Positions 1 through 11,914 of a stretch of DNA of 64,000 bases are shown here, piece by piece. Location: NCBI RefSeq assembly GCF_013373795.3, contig NZ_CP088022.1:6758001-6822000 (forward strand), read 5' to 3'. The stretch's first letter is position 1; every line of letters begins with the position of its first letter. The DNA comes from Bradyrhizobium quebecense (GTDB lineage: Bacteria; Pseudomonadota; Alphaproteobacteria; Rhizobiales; Xanthobacteraceae). The notes below the pieces were generated by a model, which saw only the letters and a program-made list of their open reading frames with translations, did not search any database and was not told where the DNA came from. The translations under genes were made by a program, and so were the position numbers.

Positions 1-2618
1 TCGACTTCCTGCGCATCGCGCGCGACGCCTGGCCGAACCACCTCAAGGAGATCGGCCGGATCGAGCCCGCGGCGCGCCGCGATCAGCTGATCGAGGCGGA
101 AGCGGCGCGGCTGACCGCGCATCACGCCGGCCCGGTGATCGCGGCCGGTTCGACCGGCTCGATGCCGGCCACCGCAAAATTCCTCCACGCGGTGGCGAAG
201 CTTCCGAACGGCGCCGTGGTGCTGCCTGGGCTCGATACCGATCTCGACGAAGATTCCTGGGACACGATCGGCGGCGAGCGCGGCGACGATGGCAGGTTCG
301 CCACGCCGCCCTCGTCGAACCACCCGCAATTCGCGATGCACGCGTTGCTCGACCGCTTCGGCATCAAGCGCCGCGACGTCGAGAGCCTTGCTGAGCCTGC
401 GCCGCTCGGCCGCGAGGTGCTGGTGTCGGAGACGATGCGGCCGTCGACCGCGACCGCGCAATGGCACGACCGGCTGGAACGGCCCGAGATCGTGGCGCGG
501 ATTTCCGCCGGGATGACCAATCTCACGGTGGTCGAAGCCCCCAATCCGGAAATGGAAGCGCTGGCGATCGCGGTTGCGATGCGCGAGGCGCGGCATCTCG
601 GCAAATCGGCTGCGCTGGTGACGCCGGATCGCGCGCTGGCACGCCGCGTGATGGCCTCGCTGACGCGCTGGAAGCTGGAGTTCGACGATTCCGGCGGCGA
701 TGCGCTGATGGAAACGCCGGCCGGTGTGTTCGCCCGCCTCACCGCGGAGGCCGCGGCCAAGGGGCTTGAGCCGCCGACCTTGCTCGCGCTGCTCAAGCAT
801 CCGCTGTTCCGGCTCGGCGGCGCCCATGGCGCGCTGAAGCGTGCGATCGAGGTGCTGGAGATCGCGTTGCTCCGCGGCACGCGGCCGCAAGCTGCGACCA
901 GCGGCCTCGCGCGCGACTTCGCCCGCTTCCGCGCCGAGCTCGTCAAACTCAATAGCGGCGAAACTTCCTCGCTGCATCGACAGGAGCAACGCGCACGGTT
1001 GCGGGACCGCGAACTCGATCAGGCACAGGCCCTGATAGATAAGCTTCAAACGGCGCTGGCGCCGCTGGAAGGCATGGCCTCGTCAAAGCCCCATGATTTC
1101 GCCGAGCTGGCGGCGCGTCACCGCGAGGCGCTGATCGCGCTGTCGGCCGACCAGAACGGCGTCGCAATCGTGTTCGAGGAGCGCACCGGGGCTTCGCTCG
1201 CGTCCGCCTTCGACGAGCTGCTCGCCAAGCAGCAGCCGAGCGGGCTGATGACGCCGCTGTCAGATTATCCCGAGGTGTTCCAGACCGCGTTCGCCGACCG
1301 CATGGTGCGGCGGCCGGAATCGGCGCGCGCGCAGCTCAACATTTTCGGCCAGCTCGAAGCACGTCTGACCGAGTCGGATCGCGTCATCCTCGGCGGTCTG
1401 GTCGAGGGCGTCTGGCCGCCGGCGCCGCGGATCGATCCGTGGCTGAGCCGGCCGATGCGGCACGAGCTCGGGCTTGATCTCCCCGAACGGCGCATCGGCC
1501 TCTCCGCGCACGACTTTGCGCAGCTGCTCGGCCATGACGAGGTGATCCTCACCCACGCCGCCAAGGTCGGCGGCGCGCCGGCGGTCGCCTCGCGCTTCCT
1601 GCATCGGCTCGAAGCCGTTGCGGGCGAAGCGCGCTGGAAGGCGGCGACATCGGCCGGCGAAGCTTACGTGCAATATGCCGCCGAGCTCGACCGGCCCGAC
1701 TCAGTTCAGCCGATCCCGCAACCGGAGCCGCGGCCGCCGCGCGAGGCGCGGCCGCTGAAAATGTCGGTCACCGCGATCGAGGACTGGCTGCGCGATCCCT
1801 ACACGATCTATGCGCGCTATATCCTGAAGCTCGACCCGCTCGATCCCGTCGACATGCCGCTGTCGGCGGCCGATCGCGGCTCGGCGATCCATGAGGCGCT
1901 CGGCGAGTTCACGCAGGTCTATGCCGACGCGCTGCCTGACGACATCAAGAGCGCGCTGCGCGACATCGGGGCCAAGCATTTTGCGCCACTGATGGAGCGG
2001 CCCGAAGCGCGCGCGCTGTGGTGGCCACGCTTCCAGCGTATCGCGGCGTGGTTTGCCGAATGGGAACAGGCCCGGCGCGGCAGTATCGACGCGATCAAGG
2101 CCGAGATCCGCGGCGAGATCGGCATCCCCCTCGACGATGCCAGGACATTCGTGCTCTCGGCGCGCGCCGACCGCATCGAACGGCATGCTGACGGCAGCTT
2201 TGCGATCCTCGATTACAAGACCGGCCAGCCGCCGACCGGCAAGCAGGTGCGCATGGGCCTGTCGCCGCAGCTCACGCTGGAAGCCGCGATCCTGCGCGAG
2301 GGCGGCTTTGCCGGCATCCCGGCGGGCTCCTCGGTCGGCGACCTCGTCTATGTCAGGCTGAGCGGCAACAACCCGCCGGGCGAGCAGCGTTCGCTGGAGC
2401 TGAAGATCAAGACCAACGACACGCCGCAGCCGCCCGATGAAGCCGCCGACAGCGCACGGCGCAAGCTGGAAGCCTTGATCCGCGCATTCGACGACGAGCA
2501 GCAGGCCTACACCTCGCTGAACCTCTCGATGTGGGCGAACCGTTACGGCGCCTATGACGATCTTGCGCGCATCAAGGAATGGTCCGCGGCCGGCGGCCTG
2601 GGGATCGAGGAATGGTGA
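1..2618 (+). CDS. addB: AddB, double-strand break repair nuclease subunit (5' partial)
   Basis: Partner of AddA in the RecBCD-like helicase-nuclease that resects double-strand breaks for RecA recombination. The open frame enters from the left edge (first full codon at base 3) with no start, so the N-terminus lies outside; 871 residues are visible, against roughly 1000 or more for the alphaproteobacterial family. The C-terminal third has the PD-(D/E)XK nuclease pattern: GSAIHEALGEF, then DYKTGQPPTGKQ near visible residue 736, followed by a glutamine helix (LSPQLTLEA). The inactivated-helicase-like middle is typical of AddB. It overlaps the addA start by 7 bases, so the two are translationally coupled. 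Identity rests on the nuclease motif plus the addA neighbour. Confidence 0.93.
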   Translation, partial: DFLRIARDAWPNHLKEIGRIEPAARRDQLIEAEAARLTAHHAGPVIAAGSTGSMPATAKFLHAVAKLPNGAVVLPGLDTDLDEDSWDTIGGERGDDGRFATPPSSNHPQFAMHALLDRFGIKRRDVESLAEPAPLGREVLVSETMRPSTATAQWHDRLERPEIVARISAGMTNLTVVEAPNPEMEALAIAVAMREARHLGKSAALVTPDRALARRVMASLTRWKLEFDDSGGDALMETPAGVFARLTAEAAAKGLEPPTLLALLKHPLFRLGGAHGALKRAIEVLEIALLRGTRPQAATSGLARDFARFRAELVKLNSGETSSLHRQEQRARLRDRELDQAQALIDKLQTALAPLEGMASSKPHDFAELAARHREALIALSADQNGVAIVFEERTGASLASAFDELLAKQQPSGLMTPLSDYPEVFQTAFADRMVRRPESARAQLNIFGQLEARLTESDRVILGGLVEGVWPPAPRIDPWLSRPMRHELGLDLPERRIGLSAHDFAQLLGHDEVILTHAAKVGGAPAVASRFLHRLEAVAGEARWKAATSAGEAYVQYAAELDRPDSVQPIPQPEPRPPREARPLKMSVTAIEDWLRDPYTIYARYILKLDPLDPVDMPLSAADRGSAIHEALGEFTQVYADALPDDIKSALRDIGAKHFAPLMERPEARALWWPRFQRIAAWFAEWEQARRGSIDAIKAEIRGEIGIPLDDARTFVLSARADRIERHADGSFAILDYKTGQPPTGKQVRMGLSPQLTLEAAILREGGFAGIPAGSSVGDLVYVRLSGNNPPGEQRSLELKIKTNDTPQPPDEAADSARRKLEALIRAFDDEQQAYTSLNLSMWANRYGAYDDLARIKEWSAAGGLGIEEW

Positions 2619-5600
2619 AGGCTATCAGACCCATCCCGCCGGCGGTGCGCGACGCGCAGGCGCGCGCGTCCGATCCGAAGGCGTCGACCTTCGTGTCGGC
2701 CAATGCCGGCTCGGGCAAGACCCACGTGCTGGTGCAGCGCGTGATCCGCCTGCTGCTGTCCGGCGTGCCGCCGGAGAAGATCCTCTGCATCACCTTCACC
2801 AAGGCTGCCGCGGCCAACATGGCCGAGCGCGTGTTCACAACGCTCGGCCAATGGGTGACGCTCGATGACGCCGCGCTCGATACCGCGATCCGCGAGGCCG
2901 GCATCGCGCATCCCAGCGCCACACTGCGGCGCGAGGCGCGCAAGCTGTTTGCCTGCGCGCTGGAAACGCCCGGCGGGTTGAAGGTGCAGACCATCCACGC
3001 GCTGTGCACCCGTCTGCTGCAACAGTTTCCGTTCGAGGCCAACGTGCCGGCGCGCTTCGCTGTGCTGGACGACCGCGACCAGAACGAGATGATGGAACGC
3101 GCCAATCTGGCGGTGTTCCTCGAGGCGTCGCGGATTCCCGACAGTCCCATCGGCCGCGCGCTGCGGACGGCGATGGCGAATGCTGCCGACGTCACTTTCA
3201 AGGAGGTGGTCCGCGAGGCCTGTCTCAGCCGCGACCATTTCATGGCCTGGACCGATGCCGCCGGCAATGCCGCGGCCGCGGCCGCGCAGATGTCCGCCGC
3301 GCTCGGCGTCTCCGCCGATATCCGTATCGAGGATGTCGAGCGCGAGATCGTCGACGGTCCGAACCTGCCGCGGTCGAGCTGGAAGGAGATGGCGACGCTG
3401 CTCGACACCAGCAGCAAGGCGGATCAGAAGCAGGCCGAACGGCTGCGGGCGGCGCTGACCTTCACCGGCGCAGCCCAGGTCGATGAATATCTCGGCGTCT
3501 TCCTGACCGATGACCGCGCGCCGCGCGCGTCTGTCGTCACCAACAGCTTCATCAAGAAGAATTCCGTCGCAGGCCACCGGTTCGAGGCGGAGGTCGACCG
3601 TCTCGCCCCCTTGATCGAGCGCCGCCGCGCCGTGGTCGCGCGCGACCGCACCGAGGCGCTGATCCATATCGCGACCGCCGCGGCCGCGCACTACCGGCGC
3701 GAAAAGCTGGAACGCGGCCTGCTCGATTATGACGATCTGATCGACAAGACGCTGGCGATGCTCGACCGCGTCTCCTCGGGCTGGGTGCACTACAAGCTCG
3801 ACCGCGGCGTCGATCACGTGCTGATCGACGAGGCGCAGGATACGAGCCCACGGCAATGGGACATCGTCGCGCACATCATCTCGGAATTCACCTCCGGCGC
3901 CGGCGCGCGCGACTGCCTGGTGCGCACCGTGTTCGCGGTCGGTGACGAGAAGCAGTCGATCTTCTCGTTCCAGGGCGCAGCACCGCGCGAATTCGACCTA
4001 CGGCGGCGCGAGCTGAAGCGGCGCTTCGAGGAAGCCGGGCTGAAATTCGACCCGGTGTCGTTCACCTATTCGTTCCGCTCGGGACCGGTGATCCTGCATT
4101 CGGTCGACCATGTGTTTCGTGAGCAGGAGATCTTCCGCAGCATTCATGCGGTCGAGAACGGTTATCCGATTCACAATGCGATGGCCGATGCCGGCCCCAG
4201 CCTGATCGAGCTGTGGGATCTCGCGGTCGCGGACGACCGCCAGGACATCGAGGGCTGGCGCGCGCCGTTCGACGGCGTCGCGGTGACCAGCCCCGAGGTA
4301 AAACTCGCGCGGCGCATCCAGACCGAGATCAAGCACCTCGTCAGCAGCGGCACCATGACCGGCAGCGTCGGCGGGCGGCGGCCATTGCGTTACGGCGATA
4401 TGCTGATCCTGGTGCGGCGGCGCGGCAACGCGTTCGACGCGGTGATCCAGGCGCTGAAGCACGCCAACATTCCGGTCGCCGGCGCCGACCGGCTGAAGCT
4501 GACCGAGCACATCGCAATCATCGACCTGATGAACCTCGCCGACGCGCTGCTGCTGCCGCAGGACGACCTCGCGCTCGCGGTGGCGCTGAAGAGCCCGCTG
4601 TTCGGCCTCACCGACGACGATCTGTTCAAGCTGGCGTATCAGCGCCGCGGCACGCTGCGCGAGGCGCTGGCCACGCAGGCGCCGACCGATGAACGCTTTT
4701 CAGCCGCGCTGCGCCGCCTCGAACAATGCGAGCGCCGCTTCACCCAGGAGACGCCGTTCGCATTCTACGCCTGGCTGCTCGGCGGCGACGGCGGGCGGGC
4801 GCGCATCCTGCGTCGGCTCGGCCACGAGGCCAATGACGCGCTGGACGAATTCCTCGAGCTCGCGCTGAGCTATGAGCGCAAGGCGCCGGCCTCGCTGCAG
4901 GGCTTCGTCGCCTGGCTGCGCGCCGCCGACACCGAGGTGAAGCGCGACATGGAGATTTCGCGCGACGAGGTTCGCGTCATGACCGTGCACGGCGCCAAGG
5001 GCCTCGAGGCATCGGTGGTGTTCCTGGTCGACACCACGACCTCGCCGTCCGACACGCAGCGGCTGCGGCTGATCCATCTGCCGCAGGGCAACGCCGCGCC
5101 GAACGCGCCCGGCGTCGTGGTGTGGGCCGGCAAGAAGGCCGAGGATCCCCCTAATGTCGCCGATGCGCGCAAGGCGATGCTCGGCGACACCGAGGACGAA
5201 TATCGCCGCCTGCTCTATGTCGCGATGACCCGTGCGGCCGACCGGCTGATCGTCGGCGGCTGCATGCCCGGCAACATGAACACGGTACGGAAATCCTCCT
5301 GGTACGATCTGATTACCAAGGGGCTCGCCAATGCCGGGCTCAAGCTCGAGGAGATCGAGACGCCGGCCGGCAAGGTGATGCGCTATTCGCGGCCGGATGA
5401 CGTCGCCGATCTCACCGGCGCTGCTGCATCAACGGCCGCAGAGCGGATCGCGCTGCCGTCCTGGCTGCGGACGGCGGCTGCACCTGAAGCGTCCGCAACG
5501 GGCGTGCTGCGCCCGTCCGATCCGGCCGATGGCGACAGCCATCCGATACGAACCGGCGAATCGGTGCTGCTGCGCGCCCGTGCTCTGCAACGCGGCACGC

Positions 5601-6088
5601 TGGTGCATCGTCTGCTGCAATCGTTGCCCGAAATTGCCGCCGAGCGGCGGCGCACCGCCGCGCTCGGCTACCTCGCGCGCAACGCCGACGGCTGGAGCGC
5701 AGAGGAGCAAGCCACGCTCGCAGACCAGGTGCTGGACTTGATTGCCGATCCGCGTTTCGCCGCCGTGTTCGCGCCCGGCAGCCGCGCGGAGGTCTCGATC
5801 GTCGGACGGCTGGAGCGACCGGGCCAGCCGAAGGCGCTGGTCTCGGGCCAGATCGACCGGCTGGTGGTGACGCCAACCGACGTCCTGATCGTCGATTTCA
5901 AGACCAACCACGCCCCGCCCAAGACCGTTGCCGAGGCGCCGCAGGGCTATGTCCGGCAGCTCGCGCTTTATCGGGCCGTGCTGGCGAAGCTTTATCCCCA
6001 ACTGCCCGTCCGGGCGGCGCTGCTTTGGACCGAAACACCTGAAATCATGGAGATTTCGGCCTCCGCGCTGGACGCCGGGCTGGCATAA
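2612..6088 (+). CDS. addA: AddA, double-strand break repair helicase-nuclease
   Basis: UvrD-family (SF1) helicase subunit of AddAB. The start at 2612 lies inside the addB stop and gives 1158 residues, normal for the family; upstream in-frame starts would only duplicate addB coding sequence. Walker A ANAGSGKT is at residues 30-37, Walker B LIDEAQDTSPRQW near 404, helicase motif VMTVHGAKGLEAS in the second half, and motif VI YVAMTRAADRL. The C-terminal PD-(D/E)XK nuclease shows VDFKTNHAPP near residue 1093 followed by YVRQLALYRAVL. The ATPase drives unwinding and both subunits cut. Nothing appears broken. Confidence 0.96.
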   Translation: MVKAIRPIPPAVRDAQARASDPKASTFVSANAGSGKTHVLVQRVIRLLLSGVPPEKILCITFTKAAAANMAERVFTTLGQWVTLDDAALDTAIREAGIAHPSATLRREARKLFACALETPGGLKVQTIHALCTRLLQQFPFEANVPARFAVLDDRDQNEMMERANLAVFLEASRIPDSPIGRALRTAMANAADVTFKEVVREACLSRDHFMAWTDAAGNAAAAAAQMSAALGVSADIRIEDVEREIVDGPNLPRSSWKEMATLLDTSSKADQKQAERLRAALTFTGAAQVDEYLGVFLTDDRAPRASVVTNSFIKKNSVAGHRFEAEVDRLAPLIERRRAVVARDRTEALIHIATAAAAHYRREKLERGLLDYDDLIDKTLAMLDRVSSGWVHYKLDRGVDHVLIDEAQDTSPRQWDIVAHIISEFTSGAGARDCLVRTVFAVGDEKQSIFSFQGAAPREFDLRRRELKRRFEEAGLKFDPVSFTYSFRSGPVILHSVDHVFREQEIFRSIHAVENGYPIHNAMADAGPSLIELWDLAVADDRQDIEGWRAPFDGVAVTSPEVKLARRIQTEIKHLVSSGTMTGSVGGRRPLRYGDMLILVRRRGNAFDAVIQALKHANIPVAGADRLKLTEHIAIIDLMNLADALLLPQDDLALAVALKSPLFGLTDDDLFKLAYQRRGTLREALATQAPTDERFSAALRRLEQCERRFTQETPFAFYAWLLGGDGGRARILRRLGHEANDALDEFLELALSYERKAPASLQGFVAWLRAADTEVKRDMEISRDEVRVMTVHGAKGLEASVVFLVDTTTSPSDTQRLRLIHLPQGNAAPNAPGVVVWAGKKAEDPPNVADARKAMLGDTEDEYRRLLYVAMTRAADRLIVGGCMPGNMNTVRKSSWYDLITKGLANAGLKLEEIETPAGKVMRYSRPDDVADLTGAAASTAAERIALPSWLRTAAAPEASATGVLRPSDPADGDSHPIRTGESVLLRARALQRGTLVHRLLQSLPEIAAERRRTAALGYLARNADGWSAEEQATLADQVLDLIADPRFAAVFAPGSRAEVSIVGRLERPGQPKALVSGQIDRLVVTPTDVLIVDFKTNHAPPKTVAEAPQGYVRQLALYRAVLAKLYPQLPVRAALLWTETPEIMEISASALDAGLA

Positions 6089-6205
6089 GATCATGTCAAT
6101 GTGACCGAGCTTGACCCGGCAAGGGGGCGTTCATAGGTTTGACCCATGCTCCCCGGGCGCGATTCTCCGCCGCGCCCTTTTGTCTCAACCGAACGAGGTA
6201 CTCGC

Positions 6206-6526
6206 ATGGCCGTTGGCAAGGTTTCTGACGCCGATTTCGAAGCCGAAGTGCTCAAGGCGACCGGGCCGGTGGTCGTCGACTTCTGGGCCGAGTGGTGCGG
6301 ACCCTGCCGCATGATCGCGCCCGCTCTCGATGAAATTTCCGGCGCGATGGGCGACAAGGTCAAGATCGTGAAGCTCAACGTCGACGAGAGCCCGAAGACC
6401 GCGTCGAAATATGGCGTGATGTCGATCCCGACCCTGATGATCTTCAAGGGCGGCGAGATGGCGTCCCGTCAGGTCGGCGCCGCGCCGAAGGCCAAGCTGC
6501 AGCAGTGGATCACCGCTGCGGTCTGA
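6206..6526 (+). CDS. trxA: Thioredoxin
   Basis: Small cytosolic disulfide reductase that passes electrons from thioredoxin reductase to ribonucleotide reductase and other targets. The 106-residue product has the classical length and the active site WCGPC (Cys31, Cys34), preceded by VVVDFWAE and followed by the cis-proline loop SIPTLMIF. I chose ATG 6206 because it gives the standard N-terminus; the frame stays open about 20 codons upstream without homology. A strong intrinsic terminator follows, so trxA probably ends the transcript. Confidence 0.97.
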   Translation: MAVGKVSDADFEAEVLKATGPVVVDFWAEWCGPCRMIAPALDEISGAMGDKVKIVKLNVDESPKTASKYGVMSIPTLMIFKGGEMASRQVGAAPKAKLQQWITAAV

Positions 6527-6552
6527 TCTGTTTCGCATTAGCTGATTTGTGC

Positions 6553-6586
6553 AAACGGCCGGCGAGAAGCCGGCCGTTTTGTTTTA
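6553..6586 (+). terminator. Rho-independent terminator of trxA
   Basis: An 11-base-pair stem AAACGGCCGGC / GCCGGCCGTTT with a 5-base loop is followed by a T-rich tail (TTTTGTTTT). It sits 26 bases after the trxA stop. The T tail overlaps the stop codon of the convergent phosphoesterase gene. Confidence 0.85.
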
Positions 6587-7324
6587 CCTGATCCATCCCG
6601 TCGCCAGCGCCGAGGCGAGCTCGGCTTGACCATTGCGCCGCGCCAGCGCTGCCATCGCCGCGTGATCGTAGGGGATGTGGCGGAAGGTCACGTCCCAGCC
6701 GCCATCAACCTTTTCAAGAACCGCGTAGCGCGCATCGGGCGAGCCGGCCTCGACGACATGCGGATGCGGCTTGCCGGCGCGATAGCCGGGTGAGCCGATG
6801 CTGCCGGGATTGACGATCAGCCGCCCATCGCGAAGCCGCACGGCTCGCGCGGTATGGGTGTGCGCGCAAAGGATCAGCGATTGCGTCAGGCCGGCCGCCC
6901 GCGCCTCGATCGATTCCAGCGTGGACATGCAGACTTCGCCGCCCGGCAGCACGGTGTCGAGCCAGTAGGTCTCGTCATCCTGGGGCGTCGCGTGACAGAG
7001 GAAAACCGCGTCGCGATAGACCGCATTCGCCGGCAGGGTGCGCAGCCAGTCGAGATGCTGCGGCTCGAGCTGCGTATAGGTCAGCCGCTCCCATGAGCCC
7101 ATTTTCTCGTGCGGACGGTCGATGAGATAGCGGTCGTGATTGCCGAGCAGATGGACGGCATCGAGCTGCATCAGCACGTCGATGGTCGGCCGGGCGTCGA
7201 GCGGCCCGCTCACCATGTCGCCGAGGTCGACGATGTCAGAAATTCCCTGCGCCCGGATATCCGACAGCACCGCTTCAAGTGCGAGATGGTTGCCGTGGAT
7301 GTCGGCGATTGCAGCAAAGCGCAT
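6584..7324 (-). CDS. Metallophosphoesterase family protein
   Basis: Calcineurin-like two-metal phosphoesterase of unknown physiological substrate, 246 residues. All signature motifs are present: DIHGNH near the N-terminus, GDMVSGP, GNHDRY, CHATPQDDE and CAHTHTA, which together form the dimetal site. The start at 7324 puts the first motif about 8 residues in, as expected; a longer frame to 7393 reads into the intergenic repeat. It stands alone, convergent with trxA, with a dispersed repeat directly upstream. YfcE-like phosphodiesterases and Ap4A hydrolases share this fold, so the substrate is left open. Confidence 0.85.
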   Translation of the reverse strand: MRFAAIADIHGNHLALEAVLSDIRAQGISDIVDLGDMVSGPLDARPTIDVLMQLDAVHLLGNHDRYLIDRPHEKMGSWERLTYTQLEPQHLDWLRTLPANAVYRDAVFLCHATPQDDETYWLDTVLPGGEVCMSTLESIEARAAGLTQSLILCAHTHTARAVRLRDGRLIVNPGSIGSPGYRAGKPHPHVVEAGSPDARYAVLEKVDGGWDVTFRHIPYDHAAMAALARRNGQAELASALATGWIR

Positions 7325-7344
7325 GACGTCTCGTCCCCCCTGAA

Positions 7345-7448
7345 GCGTTTTCGAGCGAAGTGGGTACCGGTTCGCGTGAAGAAAACGCGTCAAACGAAAA
7401 TCCAGAGTCCTTTCCGTTCCGATTCAATCGGAACGGAAAGGACTCTGG
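7345..7448. repeat. Two-hairpin intergenic repeat, copy 1
   Basis: The first module runs from GCGTTTTC to GAAAACGC (7345-7388) around a core with GTACCGGTTCGCGTGAA. The second module is a 23-base-pair perfect hairpin (7402-7424 with 7426-7448). Two more copies of the first module lie at 27,720 and 34,523, each followed by a hairpin of different sequence. Confidence 0.8.
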
Positions 7449-7477
7449 TGCGCACCGCATCCGGGACGCGGGACCAC

Positions 7478-8821
7478 TTATGCAGGAGGCGTGCCGTTGG
7501 CGGCAAGCACTGGACCCGCCAGGTACAACGAGCCGGTGATCAGGATGCGCGGCGGCACCTCGTAGGCCAGCGTGGCAAGCCGTTGCAACGCGGCGTCGAC
7601 ACCGGATGCGATCTCGACCCGCATGCCGAGCGCACGGGCTGCATCGGCGAGCTTGTCCGGCGCCATGCCGTTGTCGCGGCCGGGCACCGGGACCGCGATG
7701 ATGTGGCGGGTCAGTCCGGCGAAATTGGCGAGGAAGGCATTGGCATCCTTGTTGGCCATCATGCCTGTGATCACGACCAGCGGCCGCGACACCCGCTCCT
7801 CGAGATCGCCGAGTGCAGCGGCTGCAACGCGGCCGCCTTCGGCATTGTGCCCGCCGTCGAGCCAGACCTCGGAGCCCTGCGGTCCCTGGCAGACGAGGCT
7901 GCCTGAGACCAGCCGCTGCATCCGCGCCGGCCATTCCGCATTGACGATGCCGGCCTCATAGGCCGCGATGTTGAGCTTGAACGTGTCGATCGCGCGCAAA
8001 GTCGCGATCGCAAGCCCCGCATTATCGAACTGGTGCCGGCCGAACAGTCTTGGCGCAGCGAGATCCATCAGTCCGCGCTCGTCCTGATAGACCAGCCGGC
8101 CGCGCTCGACGCCGACATGCCATTGCTGTCCGGCGGCATGCAGCGGCGCGCGCATGCGCCTCGCCTCCGCCTCGATCACGGCCATCGCGTCCGGCGCCTG
8201 CTCGGCAGAGACCACCGGCACCTTGCGCTTGATGATCGCGGCCTTCTCGCCGGCGATCAAAGTCAGCGTATCGCCGAGGAATTCCATGTGATCCATGCTG
8301 ACCGGCGTAATCACCGAGGCCAGCGGCGTCTCGACCACATTGGTCGAATCCAGCCGGCCACCGAGGCCGACCTCGAGCAGCGCGACATCGGCCGGATGCT
8401 TCGCGAACAGGCAGAACGCGACTGCGGTTTCCATCTCGAAGATGGTGATGGGGTTGCCGGCGTTGATGCGCTCGCAATGCTCGAACGTCGTGCGCAGCTC
8501 GTCGTCACCGACGAGCTTGCCGCCGCCCGTGGCACCCAGCCGGTAGCATTCGTTGAGCCGCACCAGATAGGGCGAGGTGAAGGCGTGCACGCGCAGACCG
8601 GCGGCTTCGAGGATCGCGCGCAGATAGGCGATCGTCGAGCCCTTGCCGTTGGTGCCCGCGACATGGATCACCGGCGGCAGCTTGCGCTCGGGATGATCGA
8701 GCCGCTCCATCAGGCTGCGCATGCGATCGAGGCTGAGATCGATGCGCTTCGGATGCAGCGCCGATATCCGTGCGATCAACGCCTCGAACGAGGGTTGCGA
8801 TGGGGCGGCGCTTGCCGTCAC
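7478..8821 (-). CDS. folC: Folylpolyglutamate synthase / dihydrofolate synthase
   Basis: Mur-ligase-type ATP-dependent enzyme that adds glutamate to dihydropteroate and tetrahydrofolates. The product has 447 residues, normal for FolC. It shows the P-loop [14 protein letters not shown], the [10 protein letters not shown] segment and [12 protein letters not shown], plus the C-terminal domain with LDGGHN. The start is GTG at 8821, overlapping the accD stop as GTGA, so it is translated with accD. The accD-folC pair is widely conserved in proteobacteria. Confidence 0.95.
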   Translation of the reverse strand: MTASAAPSQPSFEALIARISALHPKRIDLSLDRMRSLMERLDHPERKLPPVIHVAGTNGKGSTIAYLRAILEAAGLRVHAFTSPYLVRLNECYRLGATGGGKLVGDDELRTTFEHCERINAGNPITIFEMETAVAFCLFAKHPADVALLEVGLGGRLDSTNVVETPLASVITPVSMDHMEFLGDTLTLIAGEKAAIIKRKVPVVSAEQAPDAMAVIEAEARRMRAPLHAAGQQWHVGVERGRLVYQDERGLMDLAAPRLFGRHQFDNAGLAIATLRAIDTFKLNIAAYEAGIVNAEWPARMQRLVSGSLVCQGPQGSEVWLDGGHNAEGGRVAAAALGDLEERVSRPLVVITGMMANKDANAFLANFAGLTRHIIAVPVPGRDNGMAPDKLADAARALGMRVEIASGVDAALQRLATLAYEVPPRILITGSLYLAGPVLAANGTPPA

Positions 8822-9759
8822 GCGTGCGGCGCGGCCGGCACCGTCTCCGGGGCCGTGACGATCTGGGCCGGCTCGGTGACGGCGACCGTGGGCTTGGACG
8901 CGGTTTCAAGCGCCGGTGCCCTGGTCAGCAGGCGGCACAGCCGCGCCAGCGTGGCCTTCATCTCATGGCGATGCACGACCATGTCGACCATGCCGTGCTC
9001 GCGCAGATATTCGGCGCGCTGAAAACCTTCCGGCAGCTTCTCGCGGATGGTCTGCTCGATCACGCGCGCGCCGGCAAAGCCGATCAGCGCGCCGGGTTCG
9101 GCAATCTGGACGTCGCCGAGCATCGCATAAGAGGCTGTCACGCCGCCGGTGGTCGGATTGGTCAGCACCACGATATAGGGCTGCTTCGCCTCGCGCAGCA
9201 TCTGCACGCCGACCGTGGTGCGCGGCATCTGCATCAGTGACAGGATGCCTTCCTGCATCCGTGCACCGCCGGACGCGGCGAACACGATGAAGGGCGACTT
9301 CTTCTCGACCGCGAGCTCGAGCCCGCGCACGATCGCCTCACCCGCGGCCATGCCGAGCGAGCCGCCCATGAAATCGAAATCCTGCACCGCGACCACGACG
9401 CCGGTGCCTTCGAGCTTGCCGTAGCCGACCTTGACCGCGTCGTTCAGGCCGGTCTTGGCCCGCGCATCCCTGATCTTGTCGACATATTTGCGCTCGTCGC
9501 GGAATTTCAGCGGATCCGCCGTTACCTCGGGCAGCGCGACATCGAACCAGGTCTCGTTGTCGAAGATCGACTTCAGCCTCGCCACCGCGCCCATGCGCAT
9601 GTGGTAGTTCGAGCCGGGGATCACGAACTGGTTGGCCTCGACGTCCTTGTAGAACACCAGCTGCCCGGAATCCGGGCACTTGATCCAGAGGTTTTCCGGC
9701 GTCTCGCGCCGCAGGATGTTGCGGATCTTCGGCCGGACGACGTTGGTGAGCCAGTTCAT
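8818..9759 (-). CDS. accD: Acetyl-CoA carboxylase carboxyltransferase subunit beta
   Basis: Transfers CO2 from carboxybiotin to acetyl-CoA, with AccA, in the committed step of fatty acid synthesis. The 313 residues start [12 protein letters not shown]. The zinc ribbon of this family normally has four cysteines; here only one, in the [11 protein letters not shown] segment, is seen, so the ribbon looks degenerate. The crotonase-like core has [11 protein letters not shown] and [12 protein letters not shown]. The start at 9759 matches the family N-terminus; the frame is open upstream without homology. It follows trpA on the same strand with a 104-base gap and overlaps folC. Confidence 0.95.
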   Translation of the reverse strand: MNWLTNVVRPKIRNILRRETPENLWIKCPDSGQLVFYKDVEANQFVIPGSNYHMRMGAVARLKSIFDNETWFDVALPEVTADPLKFRDERKYVDKIRDARAKTGLNDAVKVGYGKLEGTGVVVAVQDFDFMGGSLGMAAGEAIVRGLELAVEKKSPFIVFAASGGARMQEGILSLMQMPRTTVGVQMLREAKQPYIVVLTNPTTGGVTASYAMLGDVQIAEPGALIGFAGARVIEQTIREKLPEGFQRAEYLREHGMVDMVVHRHEMKATLARLCRLLTRAPALETASKPTVAVTEPAQIVTAPETVPAAPHA

Positions 9760-9863
9760 GGTTCGCTCCGAAATGCGGGTCGGTCCCGCACCAGCTGGAT
9801 ATATGGCGGGCCGGGCGAACCCGGCAAGCCGCCGTCTGCGGCCTTGTTGCCGCAAAATGTGGC

Positions 9864-10696
9864 TTATTCAGCGGCCTGCTTGGCGCCCCGGACCCCCTGC
9901 GCCAGCGCGGACACCAGGTCCGCGACCGCGCTCACGGTCTTCGGCGTCGCGCGGCCCTCGGCATCGAGATTGGCGCGCACCACGTCGACGATCGCGGTGC
10001 CGACCACGGCGCCATTGGCGTTCTCGGCGATCGCGCGCGCCGTTTCCGGGGTGCGGATGCCGAAGCCAACACAGACCGGCAGCTTGGTATGCCGCTTGAT
10101 GCGGGCGACGGCTTCCGCAACCGCGTTCGAATCGGCCGTCGCAGCGCCGGTGATGCCGGTGATCGAGACGTAATAGACAAAGCCCGAGGTGTTCGCGAGC
10201 ACCGCCGGCAGACGCTTGTCGTCGGTGGTCGGCGTCGCGAGGCGAATGAAGTTCAGCCCGGCCTTCATCGCAGGGATGCAGAGCTCGGTATCTTCCTCCG
10301 GCGGCAGGTCGACGATGATCAACCCATCGACGCCGGCGGTCTTGGCATCGGCCAGGAAGCTCTCGACGCCGTAGATGTAGATCGGATTGTAGTAGCCCAT
10401 CAGCACGATCGGCGTCGTGTTGTCGTCCTTGCGGAAGTCGCGGACCATCGCCAGCGTCTTGCGCAACGTCATGCCGCCCTTGAGCGCGCGCAGACCGGCG
10501 GCCTGGATCGACGGGCCATCGGCCATCGGATCGGTGAAGGGCATGCCGATCTCGATGACGTCGGCGCCGGCCTTCGGCAGCGCCTTGAGGATGTCGAGCG
10601 AGGTTTTTGCGTCGGGGTCGCCGGCCATCACGAAGGTGACAAAAGCGGAGCGGCCCTGCTGCTTCAGCTCGGCGAAACGTGCGTCGATACGGGTGC

Positions 10697-10700
<4 letters not shown>
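9864..10700 (-). CDS. trpA: Tryptophan synthase alpha subunit
   Basis: Cleaves indole-3-glycerol phosphate to indole, which is channelled to TrpB. The 278-residue TIM barrel has [11 protein letters not shown], the catalytic-glutamate segment [17 protein letters not shown], the catalytic-aspartate region [13 protein letters not shown], and the phosphate-binding [11 protein letters not shown] set the start at GTG 10700, which overlaps the trpB stop (GTGA); the open frame runs another 800 bases upstream but that is antisense-like shadow across trpB. Coupled translation with trpB fits the alpha2-beta2 complex. Confidence 0.95.
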
Positions 10701-11910
<1,210 letters not shown>

Positions 11911-11914
<4 letters not shown>
